This document shows, piece after piece, positions 21,076-32,869 of a stretch of 64,000 nt of DNA (its first letter is position 1; each line of letters opens with the position of its first letter). Origin of the DNA: Cinnamomum chago (Eukaryota > Streptophyta > Magnoliopsida > Laurales > Lauraceae); NCBI GenBank assembly GCA_038049695.1, contig CP142452.1, positions 27,888,501 to 27,952,500 of the forward strand, in the 5' to 3' direction. The notes below the pieces were generated by a model. The model did no database searches and had not been told where the DNA came from. It was given only the letters and a program-made list of their open reading frames with translations. The translations under genes and the position numbers were made by a program.

Positions 21076-24000
21076 TCAATGAGAGGAACAAAAACCCGTT
21101 AGCATCTGTTGGTTAGTGGAACTTGAACTCCCAAAAAATTGAGGATATGTAGAAGGTGTTCTCTGAATGAATGTCCTTGTGATTCTATCGAAAGAGAAGC
21201 GAAGCGTGTCAATGATCCATTTCTTGATTCTTTTTATGGAGGTCTGAATGGAGTGGAAAGTGCACTCATTTCGTGCCTTCCAGATAAAATACGCTGTTGA
21301 CAAGAAGACTGAAGCCATAGCTTGCCTCGCTATGTTGTCATTGTTGCTTGATAGCATTCCGGAGAAAAGTAGGGGACAACAAAAGAGGAAACTAAGCTCC
21401 GGCTATTTGAAGGATCCAACTCTAGATATGCTTGGCAAAAGAGCACTAGAAAAAAAAAGATACTTGGTGGATTCCTCTGCCTTATTACAAGGAAAGCCCA
21501 CAGAATTGGGCCCAAGCATGTGTAGGGGTCCTCTTATGCATCAAACGCCAACTGAAACAAGATATCCATGGGAGCATGAGTTTTGTTCCAAATCAGCAGT
21601 GCCCAACTGACAATAGAGGCTCTAATTCTTAGATATTGCCATGCCGTTTTGATGGAGAGATTGACGTCTGAAGATCCTTTCCAAAGCAGAGTGTCCTCTG
21701 AATTTTTCTCTGCAAGGAGGGATTGAGACGCCTGGGAAATGATATCTAGAATGGCTTGGGGAAGATTGCTTGGGATCAGTGGCGGATCCAGGATTTTCGT
21801 TTGAGGGGTGCAAACCTGAATAGGTAGTTTCGTTTTGGGGGCAAACTGAGGATTTTCATTGAGGGTTGGCCCATAATTTTAATGAATTTTTTGAAACGCA
21901 CCGTGGTTTAATGGGTGCGGCCGCACCCGCGCGTGGTTGTGCCTAGGTCCACCCCTGCTTGGGATGTTCCAGCTATTACTTTTGAGCATTGAAGAAAGCC
22001 TGACGTCAAGTGGGAAATGATAGTGAGGTAATTTGTTTGCATTGATGATGTTTTCTCACCACTCATCATACCATATGTCAATCAGGTTGCCATATACTCC
22101 CGAGTTTAATGAAAGAGGACAATCGCCTTATCATTTTCCAAATATAGGAGCCAACAATGGGGTTTTGGTAGCTCCAAATTAAATTTGGTTTGAAATATCT
22201 ACTTCTGAACCAGGAAGCCTAGAGCGAGGATGATGTAACAAATTGCCATCCGAGTTTTATAAAACATGCTTCATTCATTTTGGTAACTTTCCTGACCCCG
22301 AGACCTCCTTCAGCCTTTGGAAGGCAGACTAGGGCCCATCTAACATAATTCTTCCTCGTTGGGGACTCATCATGTAACCCAAGGAAGTTTCTCTTCAACT
22401 TCTCAATTTGAGCACAAATAGAGTTTGGAAGAGGCAACACCATTGTTGTGTGAAATTTTAGGCCCGTCAAGACATGGTTAACTAGAACAAGGCGACCTCC
22501 AAAAGATAGGGCTTAGGCTTTCCATCCAGTTAGCCTTGCACGAAACACATTAAGGAGAGCTGCAAAGTGGCGATTTTTTGGGCTACCAAAGAACAGTGGC
22601 ACGCCCAAATAAGTTGTTTGGTTTCCAACAATTGGAAAATTCAGCACTGAGATTATCATTACTCTTTTCATGTGGTTGTTTACATCTCGTTATTTGCATC
22701 TGACTTTTATGCATGTTGAAGACATAACCTACAATGTTCTGCTATTTGACCAGCAAGTTCTTGATGGCTAGAAGGCTAGATTTTTTTTGCTCTAGTAACC
22801 AGGAGGATATCATTTGCATAAAGCAAGTGACAGGGAGTGTTGGTGACTGTACAGACAGATTGGATGGTTCCCATCATTTGGAGCTTCTGTAAGTGCAAGC
22901 TCAGGAGTTCCTCTGTCAAGATAAAGAGGTAAGGAGACAAGGGGTCTCCTTGTCTTGGGCCACAGGAAGAAGCAAAAAACCTTGAGGGACCCCTGTTGAC
23001 AAGCACCGAACCACAACTAGTGCATATACATTCCTTGATAAGAGAGATGGAGCCATCAGGTTTGAAGAATGTTAGGGTGTTAAAGAGAAAGTCACAATTC
23101 AATTTATCAAAGGCCTTGGTAATGTCTAACTTCAAGCATATTGATCCATCTTGGATCGTTGAATTGGGCTTGGAACAGTTCATGGCCCATAGCAATATGG
23201 TGGTGGATGGACGACCTTCCTTTGATGAAGGTTGCTTGATTGGAGGAAATGAGGGGAGGATTTTAGACAGTTTATTGACTAAGATTTTGGAGAGGATTTT
23301 GTACGTGATTGAGGAGACTAATTGGCCTAAAGTTAGAAAAGGTGGAGCGAGATGGGATTTTGGGAATGAATGCAATGAAATAGGCATTAAAGGGTCCATG
23401 AAGTTTGCCCAACTTGAAAAAATGTTGGATTGCTTAGGTAACAGAGTTACGTGTGATATCCCAAGTGGCTAAGAAAAAGAGCACCAGAAGTTTACCCAAC
23501 TTGAAAAAATGTTGGATTGCTTAGGTAACTACGTGTGACATCCCAAGTGGCTGAGAAAAAAGCACCAGTAAACCCATCCAGGCTTCACTTAAGGAGAGGA
23601 CTGTCTCTTGAATCTCTTGACTCTTGAGTGCCCGGGACTTTTATTAGAGATAGGTTTTGGTCACTTCTCATAGATGGACCTTCAATGTTGAAGAAATCAG
23701 GATTGACCTACAAGGGTAAGGATAGAGAAAAAGTCAACAACATAAGAGTTGATAAGATTCAGGTCCTTTGTGACGTTGCCATTAACTAAGATTTAGTCAA
23801 TGTGCTTGTAGGAGCTTCTGGCCTTTGCAAAGATGTGAAAAAAAACGAGTGTTCATATCCCCATGGTTCAACCAATTTAGCCTGGATTTTTGGCACCAAA
23901 TTCTTCAGATTTTAGCAGTGTATGCAAAGCAACCTTGATCGAATTTAGCTCAAAGAGGACATTTTCATTAGGATCCTCGTCATAGGCATATTGTAATTGT

Positions 24001-24760
24001 TGGACAAGCTGTTCAGTTGAACCTATCCTCTGGTAGAAGTTACCAAAAGCCTCTCTATTCTACCTTTTGAGATACTGTTTGAGAACTTGAGTTTGTAAAC
24101 TAGAACAAATTGGGGATTGCCTTCAGAAGGAGTGTCCCAAGTGCATTTGGCGCCTTCCATGAAATTTGGGTGATGCAACCACATTTCCTCATATTTGAAA
24201 ATGGCAGCTTGGTGTGGGAGAAAATTCCTGTGAAAAAGGAGGATGGGACTATGGTCTGAAGATAATCTTGGCAGGTGAGTAACCTTAGGATCCTTGAAAT
24301 TTACTAACCATGTAGAGTTTGCAAAAGCTCTATCCAACCTAGCAGCCACATAAGCCTGGCATTTCCCATTGTTTGCCCAAGTAAATTTATAGCCACCGAA
24401 GCCTAGGTCATTTAAATCAACTGCTAGCACCATGTCATTGAACTCTGACTGAGGGAATTAAAGGGGCACTATGACTTAGTTTTTCACGAGACATTAGGAT
24501 CGCATTGAACTCTCCTATCACACACCAAGGTTTTGTGGAGGCTGAGGTTTGGACTAAGTAGCTCCCAAAGCTCCCTTCTAACCCTATAGTTAGTGGACCC
24601 ATAAATACCAGTGATGAGGCTTAAAGAATTAGTGGAAGAATCGAAACACTTAATAGAGATATGCTAAGGAGAGAAGTCTAGCATAGAAATGCTGAAGTTC
24701 AGGTAGGTTTTAGAGAAGTACCACAAAGAGCAAACTTTAGAGGAAGGAGAGTTGGAGAGG
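21076..24760 (-). pseudogene. Degenerate L1-type LINE, ORF2 remnants
   Basis: Read on the minus strand from 24760 leftward, the order is: endonuclease (TGIYGSTNYRVRRELWELL, then DLGFGGYKFTWANNG and LPRLSSDHSPILL at 24433-24023); reverse transcriptase (23399-22776: KLDITKAFDKLNCDFL, GPRQGDPLSPYLF, and YANDILLV where YADD is expected); the RT thumb (WALVCLPKAEGGLGVR, 22470-22219); and a downstream zf-RVT-like end (YFIWKARNECTFHS, 21357-21076). Stops and frameshifts separate all pieces, and the D-to-N change in the RT active site would inactivate it anyway. It was later hit by a small hAT-like element at 21777. No clear 3' poly-A or target-site duplication was found. Confidence 0.9.
21777..21957. 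mobile_element. Complete hAT-like miniature element with perfect 8-bp duplication
   Basis: 181 bp, bounded exactly by CTTGGGAT at 21769-21776 and again at 21958-21965. The ends CAGTGGCGGATCCAGG and CCTAGGTCCACCCCTG are inverted repeats matching at 12 of 16 positions. It contains a short palindrome, GGGTGCGGCCGCACCC, near 21913-21928. The 8-bp duplication and the CA(G/T)xGGCGG start fit the hAT superfamily. It sits inside the older LINE. Confidence 0.85.
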
Positions 24761-24984
24761 TAATAATAAAATAGTTTGTAAATTAAGAAAATCGATATAT
24801 GGTCTTAAACAGGTTTTTAGACAATGGTATTTAAAATCCAATCGCATTATTACGTCTTTCAATTTCACTGAAAATACCATTGATCATTATATATATCTCA
24901 AGGTTAGTGGGAGCCGGTTTCTGATTTCAAAGGTGGGCTCAAGTAAGCCCCATAATTTTGGATTCCGTTTGTTATTGTACGTAG

Positions 24985-25520
24985 GCAAGGTTGGAAGACT
25001 TATGACTCAGACTTGACTCGTCTAATGCAAAAAAATCAACTCAAATGGAGTCAACGCGGAGACTAGGGAGAGTTATGTTTCTTTTAAAGTAGTTTAAAAA
25101 TATTTAAAAATCAACCAATTACTTATAAAAAATAAATATTCATTTATTTACATGCATCCATGATAATCAGTTCAAATTACTAAATTTATAATGCAAGAAA
25201 ATTAATATAATAGGGAAATAAAAGGAAAAATATTGCATATTACATAAGTTTTTAGTTGAAATTTCGAATGTATAAGAACAAATATATGTTTCAAGTTACA
25301 TTATGATCATCAATTTTAAATTGTTGACTCCAAACCTCATGCATAATTACTTAAAAATCAACATTAATTGTTCAAAATTAGATCTAACTATCAAATGGTT
25401 TAGAATGCAAACATCTTATTAAGATGAGATAACTCGGCTGAGTCTCCCTTAATTTGACTCGGTCCTTTTTCAAAATGTGATGACTCGAGAGAGTCAAGAT
25501 TCAACTTGGAGAGTTTTTTA
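24985..25520. repeat. GACTCG-rich direct repeat, copy 1
   Basis: About 535 bp, repeated in the same orientation at 25824-26352. Shared blocks include a GACTCA...GACTTG start, GAGTCAACG.GGAGACT, a TTATTTACATG.AT.CATGATAAT block, AAATATTGCATATTACATAA, and a GATGACTCG.GAGAGTCAAGA end. GAGTC and GACTC motifs cluster at both ends. Family unknown. Confidence 0.75.
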
Positions 25521-25620
25521 ACCATGAGCATATGAGGACATTTCTCTAGGGAAGAGTCATTCCTCTATAATGCTAATTGCATACCAAAGTTGTAAGAGAT
25601 CTTATTTTTTTAGGGAAAAT

Positions 25621-25743
25621 CTAACTGTCCCGACTGGGAGACCGACCCATGGCCCGGTCTCCCAGTCAGGCCGTTGGATCCCAACATGAACGGCCTGACT
25701 GGGAGACCGGGCCATGGGTCAGTCTCCCAGTCAAGACAACTAG
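25621..25743. repeat. Nested palindrome (double hairpin) repeat
   Basis: Arms 25621-25675 and 25689-25743 are inverted copies matching at 50 of 55 positions, around a 13-base centre. Each arm is itself a hairpin: GACTGGGAGACCG and CGGTCTCCCAGTC flank ACCCATGGCC on the left, and the right arm does the same. The unit could fold as one long stem or as a cruciform of two hairpins. A half copy is at 13396. It separates the two GACTCG-rich direct repeats. Confidence 0.85.
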
Positions 25744-25823
25744 CAGGGCTCATTTTTTTATATCTCTATACCAATTATCATAATTTTTACGATAAAGTTA
25801 TCTATTTTCAATAATTTTATAAT

Positions 25824-26352
25824 GCAAAGTCGGAAAACTCATGACTCATACTCGACTTTTCCAATGTGAAAAAAAGATGACTCGGATAGAGTCAACGTGG
25901 AGACTCTGAAGAGTCATGTTTCTTTTAAAATAATTTTAAAAATATTTTAAAATATATACATTACTTATAAAATATAAATATATAGTTATTTACATGTATT
26001 CATGATAATGAATGTAAATTAGTAAATTTACATGTGCAAGAAAAGTACTATAATAAGAAAAATAAAAGAAAAAATATTGCATATTACATAATTTGCTAGT
26101 CCAAATACTAAATGTAAAAAGAAGAATACATATAAGGTTCAAATTACATTCCATGCATCAATCATTTTTAAATTGCCAACTCTAAACCTCAAGCATAATT
26201 ACTTGAAAACAACCATTAATTGTATCAAATGGTTTAAAATGCAAATAGCTTATTATGATGAGATGACTCGACCGAGCCTCTCTTGTATTTGACTTTGTCC
26301 TTCATCAAAATGAGATGACTCGGGAGAGTCAAGAATCCACTTAGAGAGTTTT
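25824..26352. repeat. GACTCG-rich direct repeat, copy 2
   Basis: Second copy of the repeat at 24985-25520, same orientation, with many substitutions and small indels. The two copies and the palindrome between them may be the remains of one element with long terminal direct repeats, but no primer-binding site or open frame supports an LTR retrotransposon. Confidence 0.7.
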
Positions 26353-26455
26353 CCAAATCATTATAGTATAATGAAAGATTTTCAAAAAAATAAAAACCAT
26401 GTTCATAACCAAAAGCACAAAATGGGTCTCTCGCTGTAGCTCGGCTGAGCCCTAA

Positions 26456-27644
26456 GGGCCTGTTCTTTTCCTGAAATTTCTGCCAGGAATTCCGGTTGTC
26501 TGGGAATTCCGGAATTCCTGTCAGAAATTCCACGTTTCTTTAGTGGAATTCTTGGCATCCAGGAATTCCAGCATTTACAAATGCTAAAATCCTGGTATTC
26601 CCAAATCCCAAACCTCCATCGGGCATTCCAAAAAACCGCAATGGTAGGAATTCCGGGGTTTCTTGCAGAATAGCTCCGACATCCAAACGGTCACCTCCTA
26701 TCTTGATCATCAGGCCACGGCAAGGAGAAAGGAAGTTAGATTCTGCTTCTTCAACACCTGTAGATTATTACTATGACGTTTTTCCTCTTTCTGTCATCTG
26801 TTTTTGGTATTTGTTTCAAGAGGGTTTGGAATTTTTTGGAGATGGAGATGGCGATGGAGAACCAGATCCTCTGATGTGAGCTTCTAAATGCCATAGTAAG
26901 GATCCTCCTCTCTCTCTCTCACTAGGTAGAAATGGAGGAGCAGCGGCAGCAACAAATGCATTCCTTGTCCCACCAATTCAACACCCACTGTTGTAATTTG
27001 TTTGAATATGAGAAAAAATATGAGAATTGTAACCTCAGGTGTCAGAACTGCCGGCGGGGGTTTCACGCCGTGACGATTCCGTAGCCCGCCCCCCGGCAGT
27101 TTCACACTGTGGCGATTCCCCCCCCACCCCCCCCCCCCCCAAAAAAAAAAAACGTTCTAGGCATGGATGCCTATTACTGCTCTTGGGGTTTTTTCCCTTC
27201 GGGAAGTTTGGGCAGTCCCAATTCAAATGTTGAATTTGGGGGATCCTCTTCAATGGCATCAGATCAGAAGATTGGGGAGGATGTTGGGTAGTCTTCCTAG
27301 AAGACTTTTTCTCCAATGTTTGGTGCCAGTTTTCAGGAGGAGAAAGCAAGTACAGAGAAGACTGGAGCTGATGGTTTGAGTAATCAGGTCGATTCCATTG
27401 GAAATGCAGGTCCAACTATTTTTCATCAGGCTATGGGGCCCACCTTGGGTCAGTCTATGGTAACCTTTTTTTTTGTCCACATGTAGGGCATAAATTCAGA
27501 AATTCTCAGGCAGAAATTCAGGCATAAATGAAACAGAGAATTCAGAAATGACAGAATTCAGTAGCATTTAAGAATTCCAGCATTTAAGAATTCCAGACAG
27601 CCACCAGACATGAATTCTAGAAATTCCAGGAAAGAAACAGGCCC
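26456..27644. mobile_element. PIF/Harbinger-like non-autonomous element, possibly carrying a gene fragment
   Basis: 1189 bp with terminal inverted repeats: GGGCCTGTTCTTTTCCTG on the left and, reading inward from the right end, GGGCCTGTTTCTTTCCTG. Flanks are TAA (26453-26455) and TGA (27645-27647), close to the 3-bp TWA target of PIF/Harbinger elements. Subterminal regions are crowded with GGAATTCC-type motifs. The interior at 27180-27460 reads in one frame like normal protein (SPNSNVEFGGSSSMASDQK, then GADGLSNQVDSIGNAG) but with stops, suggesting a captured exon. No transposase is visible. A C-run followed by an A-run lies near 27117-27152. Confidence 0.65.
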
Positions 27645-28875
27645 TGAGTGTCTGCCTGAGTGTTCAAGTCCTCCATTTGGAAAAGCATAAATTCCAAATT
27701 AAAGGCATAATGCTATAGTCCATATTAATGATTTAAAGCTGGCCCCTTCAATCGTTGTCCTTCTATCTGACAAAAATGAAGTGGCATTATTTACAACAGG
27801 GAAACTCTAAACTGCATCAGCAATGGGACAAAAAGTCAATGTTCTGAACATTGGTTGTAACTAACTGGACAAACCAAACTGCCCTTCAGCATATAAGCTT
27901 AAGCTAAGCTTGAACTATTTGAATGTGTATTCTCACTATCAATATCATCGGTTCATCTCAAAGTAGTTATGTTAGAACTATTGTAGAAGCAATACATGTA
28001 GTTTCACAACCAATGTGTGTTTGCCAAATTGTGATTATCATTTCCCTAACATTGGTATTTCATAGAAACTACACCTGACAATGTAGCTCAACGAAGTTCA
28101 TCTAAACTGCCCTTTTGTTGAGTTTGGCTCACCAAATTTCAACGGAAGTCCATGGAAATAGCAGGAAACCCACTCAAAATAATATAAGTGTATGTAAGTC
28201 AACCATTCCATCAATATGAAATCCCAAATCATAGATGGAACTTATCCTATAAGAGGATCATCACCATCCAATTGGTGCATATCCAATTCATATGTTTACA
28301 AGTTCGAAGTTTGGACAGGTGAAATCACATGCACAGTTAAGGGGGGACATGATCTAGTTGTGCTGAAACATTTATACCATCAGTTTCTTTTGGGGTACAT
28401 TTGGGGTGGTAACTAAACAATTCATGGAGGTGGGTGCAGGAGCAGGATGCAAATGGGTCGGCCTAGGTCCAGTTTGATGGTTGTGAGCAACATGTATAGG
28501 TCTTGACCTGTCTATTTGTGGAATTGAAAATGTCAACTTGAATATAAGCTAGAAGTAAAGTAGGTCAATTGGAGCTTAAAATGTTTTGAAGGTAGGTTGT
28601 AGTATATAGTGAATCAGATTGAGATGAGGTGTAGGTTAGACCAGCTGGTCAAATAGCAAGTATAAGTCGAAACTGACTCAGGTCCATCGTGTCAACTCTA
28701 TCCCATGGGTGATTTATGTTGACTTTAATACACATTATTAATTATTTGTTCTTGAATTGATATTGGTGAAAATTGGTGAAAAACAGTAACCCCGTGGTCC
28801 CCAGAACATCCCATCCATCCAAGTACAATGGAATTTGCCAATGTGGGTCCCACAAAAACACCACACCATCATACA
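27645..28875. other. Intergenic, with dispersed repeat copy B
   Basis: No gene recognised. 28062-28190 is the second copy of the repeat at 8957. The segment 28430-28720 has repeated GGTC/GACC words typical of degraded DNA-transposon ends, but I could not define termini. Confidence 0.45.
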
Positions 28876-28978
28876 TAGGGGCGGAACTAGGTGGGCTGGC
28901 CCCAAGTTCTGAAAATCCCTATTTATGGTCCTTCTGGCCTATCATCTTTTTATGGATGACCCCTCTTTATAATATTAA

Positions 28979-29975
28979 GAGCTTTTTGTATATACCCCCT
29001 AAGGTTTATAGGATTTATAAATAAGCCCCTGGAGTTTTAGTCTTTGCAAATAGGCCCCTACATTTTCATTTTAATACCTTCATTGTCACCAAAATCAATA
29101 GTCTTCCAACCATTATAGTGTTTTTAGAGCAAAATGATACTTTTTTGGTCCATCTCTCTTAACCTTATATGTATAATTTCAAAAGCTTTGACTCAATTTT
29201 TTTTATAAAGCATGTACCATTAACAATTGCACTTAGTGGGAGATAATAACACTACATAATTTTTTTTTCAATACATGGCTCATTTCATTAAATTCAAATT
29301 GATCATGCCGATAATCAACACATGTACTTATAACTAGTTATGATTTATCCAATCCATATATGACCCACCATTCGATTCATAAAAGTTTCAAAATGCATGA
29401 TTATGCTTCACATGTAAGGGGTGTAGAAGAAATATTGAGGGAATGGATAAATGTAAAAGAAATATTAATTTTTAGAATTTGAAAGGGGGGGGGGGGGGGG
29501 GGGGGGGGGGGGGTGGTGTTTGGCTCTATGTAAAAGAAATATTGGGGGAAGGGGCACTTGTAAAAATAAAAAATAAAAAATTTGGGCGGGGGGTGGGGGG
29601 GCGGTGGGGTGGTGGTTTGAACTTTTTGAGAATGGGTGTGGACTTCAATCCCAAGGCCCTTGCACTTGGATCCAACCCTGGTCACGTGCTTGAGAGAGTT
29701 ATTAAGAGAAATAATTGAGACTTGAGATAAAATATTGGTATCGTTGTAAATATTAATATACTCATTTTTATTTAATGAATGTAATGGCAAATGTCTCATT
29801 TATATAAAAATCCAACACAAATCTTATTGTGGTTGCCCATTCTTGCTAGGAATATTGATTTTGGGGACATGAAATGTATTAAAAAGAAAAGGCAGGAGCC
29901 TATTTACAAATATTAAAACCCCATAGGCCCATTTATAAATCCTACAAACCTTAGGGAGGTATATACAAAAAACTC
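28979..29975. mobile_element. MULE-type element with long terminal inverted repeats
   Basis: 997 bp bounded by a perfect 9-bp duplication TAATATTAA (28970-28978 and 29976-29984). The ends carry inverted repeats of about 90 bp that align closely, beginning GAG(C/T)TTTTTGTATATACC and running through AGGATTTATAAAT. Nine-base duplications and long TIRs are the hallmark of Mutator-like elements. The interior includes a 30-base G run and G-rich strings at 29581-29615, but no transposase. Confidence 0.85.
29484..29513 (+). repeat. Poly-G run
   Basis: Thirty consecutive G residues inside the MULE; likely length-variable and error-prone in sequencing. Confidence 0.95.
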
Positions 29976-30490
29976 TAATATTAATTTATCAATTTAGTTT
30001 TTTATTCTAAAAAAAATAACAAAATCATAGCAGATTTTGGGGAAGAAATATTAGAATGATGGAAGAAAAGAAAGGAAAGAAGAAAAAAAATTCTAAAAAA
30101 GTTATGTTTTAATTATGATTATCTATATTAGAATAAATCCGATTGAAGTAAATCCTTTTGACGAGATAAAGCTAATGAGACCACCCTTTTGAATGGTCTA
30201 GATTTTAAATATGGGTCCTGCTCATAAATATATAATAGTGAGCATATTTGTTTGCTCCAAAATAATAATCAATAGTATCACTTTTGAGTGCTAGTTGACA
30301 AGGGTTGTGACATGAACTTCTAAGAGTCTGATTTTTCTAAATAAGAGTAATGTAATTTTACTTTTGAGTGCTATCTATTATGTATTTAATTATTAAATTT
30401 TGTAACTTTTTAATGGATCCCCCTCCCCCCGTCCCGCCCCGCCAAAAAAAAAAAAAAAAAAAGTTTTTTTGTTTCGCCCCTGATCATACT

Positions 30491-32094
30491 AGGCCACTAG
30501 TGACTACACTAATGCGGTTAAGATAGAATTGGATCAGTTCAGCTGTACATGGCATGTGCCCCATCAGTCATGGGGAGGAAAGTTTCCATAAATCTTTCTC
30601 CTGTATCCCATTTGATCCATTTGACTAGCTTCATCATGGATGGGCCATACCAAAAGAAACAGGCTCCCATAAGAAAGAGAGAGGATCTAGTAAAAGAACC
30701 AAAAAAGTGCAAAAGGAGAATATTCCCCCCTAAATGGAGAGAAAAGAAGGGCGGCGGGCACGGAAGTCTGTTTCCCAATGACTTGCCTGCTGCTACAAGT
30801 TGACCTTATGACTCAGCTGAGTTGACTCGGCTCATCAAGCTGAGAGACGAGTTGCCGTATACACTCCTAGATGCTCATTACTCGGCTGAGTGGTGCAATT
30901 GACACGACTGATGGCCGAGTCAAGACTCGACTCGGTTCATGCTCACTTTCTTCCTATTTAATCTACAAAAAGTCTATTTGGCCCGAATTTGGGACCGGGT
31001 GCTGGCCGGTCCTATTTAATCTATGTAGATTATCCATGGAGATTACTAATCACTCGCTTATTTTGGTAGAAAATATGTGGCATAATAAATGAATAAAAAT
31101 ATTGACAGTACAAATTTAAACTGCAGAGTGCTTTCTCCACCTCAATTTTCTCCGCTGTTATTGTTGTTATTCCAATAAATACACTACATGACACTCTTTT
31201 GGAAAGGATGGGATTTGGAAATAGTCCTATTGATGTACCTAAATATATAATGAGGAGAGGTACAACAACCAGGCATGTGGAGCTCACTTAGCGATATTGC
31301 TAATCAAATTAAACCTTTTTACCCCTATGACTCAATTTTTTTTATACTAATCCAAGTTGTGTACTTCAACCAATTAATTATACAAGAGTTGATAACTATC
31401 TCATTTATTTTATAGCTACGATTTGAACAAATTTATAGTCCTCAAAGTAATATCTTATTCCCATTTTTTACGCATAGATAGGTCATTGGTGGACCTTTCA
31501 GCATACAAACATCCGTAGGTAGAATAATTCCATATTTTCCCTTGGCCACTCCAAGCATAAGGATGACCTAGAGGTTCAAAATCTACCTTACCCAACTAAT
31601 TATTATGAGATAAAATTAAAATATGATAAGCCCTAGCTCCTAAAGATCTTCATAGGGTGTGTTTGTGTGAAGAAAATATTTCACAATGGATATAAATTAT
31701 TTTGATTTTTGGGTGCAGCCCATTATTGTATTATTTGGTCAATGAATTTTCCTCATAGAAGGGAGGAGATTTTACCAAAAAAAAGGAAAGAACTATGAGG
31801 GAGGACAAAACGAATTGATTTTCTTGGGTAGATGGGATTTCGATGTCATATGGAAGGAGTTGGATACAAAAATCCACCGAGCACGAAACCCTTTCATCAC
31901 ACCACTTTTTATGACTTAAAACCTCCCATAGGTTTTTTTTCTCCTATTATTGCATTTTTGACATTTCTCTCAAATAGCAGACTCAATCAATGTCATGAAA
32001 TCCATCTTTTGCCCTTGACAACATAAGATGACCAATTGACAATCGATTATATCTTTTCTCCTAATTCTTGTTACTATTTGATATTATTATTTAA
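30491..32094. other. Intergenic, no gene recognised
   Basis: Around 30800-30940 there is a cluster of GACTCGGCTGAGT-type words like those at the ends of the 24985 repeat, probably a related fragment. The rest is AT-rich with only short, motif-free open frames. Confidence 0.45.
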
Positions 32095-32816
32095 GGATTT
32101 TTATGAAAAATTAAGCTTATATCTTAATTAAATGATTTTTTGAAGAAAAGTAATAAAATGACGAGATAATTGTTTGTATATCTTTTTTGGATAAAATCAC
32201 CCTAGTTGACGATATCATCAACCTTCATTGCAAAAATTGATATGCTACTTCATCTTCTTTCTACCTAGTGATGGAAAAGTTATAAAAATCATTACGTTTT
32301 GTGTCTCAGCAGTCTTCCTTGAGTGGTCTCGGCAATCTTCCTTACATGTGTCGATGTATGCTTTGTTTCTACGCATTTGTTGGGCAATCTTTGATTAGTG
32401 AATGCGAGGTTTTCTCTATGGTATTGCATTATTCGTGTGGAGTTTTAGATCCCAAGAGTGTATTTTATTTTGTAAATCTGGAGTTTTTGAACCATTTTAA
32501 GAATGGACTTAATAGTGGATGGATTGAACACACCTCATTGTATGATTTGTGAAAGTCTTATTAAACCCTTTTTTGATGCATTCATCACCTCCTTTCAGTT
32601 TTCATTTATTACTTCAAAATGGATATTCATCTCCCCTCCAAACCTAAGACAATCAGATATAAAAGCAATTGGAGAAAAAGAAATGTAATTGATGATATTG
32701 TTAACTAGGGTAATTACGTCTAACAAATATACGAACAATTATCTCGTCATTTTACTGCTTTTCTTTTTAAAACCGTTTAATTATAGTTTAAGCTTAAACT
32801 TTTCATAAAAATCCCT
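32095..32816. mobile_element. MULE-type miniature element with about 150-bp inverted ends
   Basis: Bounded by a perfect 9-bp duplication ATTATTTAA (32086-32094 and 32817-32825). Inverted repeats of about 150 bp begin GGATTTTTATGAAAA and include AAAATGACGAGATAATTGTT and a CCCTAGTT block. The 450 bp between them has no domain. The GGATTTTTA start resembles the 53198 element. Confidence 0.8.
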
Positions 32817-32869
32817 ATTATTTAAACTCTTTGTCGAAGCTTTTTTTTAATGTTAAGAGCATCTCTAAG

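Larger units (their letters stand above)
28876..30482. mobile_element. hAT-like non-autonomous element, interrupted by a MULE
   Basis: Flanked by ATCATACA (28868-28875) and ATCATACT (30483-30490), an 8-bp duplication with one mismatch. The ends TAGGGGCGGAAC and GTTTCGCCCCTG are inverted repeats matching at 10 of 12 positions, related to the ends of the elements at 7343, 21777 and 47682. Of its 1607 bp, 997 belong to the inserted MULE. An A-run (30444-30462) and C-rich stretches lie near the right end. No coding sequence. Confidence 0.75.

Noticed and set aside
22996..23472. Plus-strand 158-codon frame in the LINE region
   Set aside because: Shadow of the minus-strand reverse transcriptase.
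29401..29799. Proline-rich 132-codon frame
   Set aside because: Produced by G/C runs inside the MULE.
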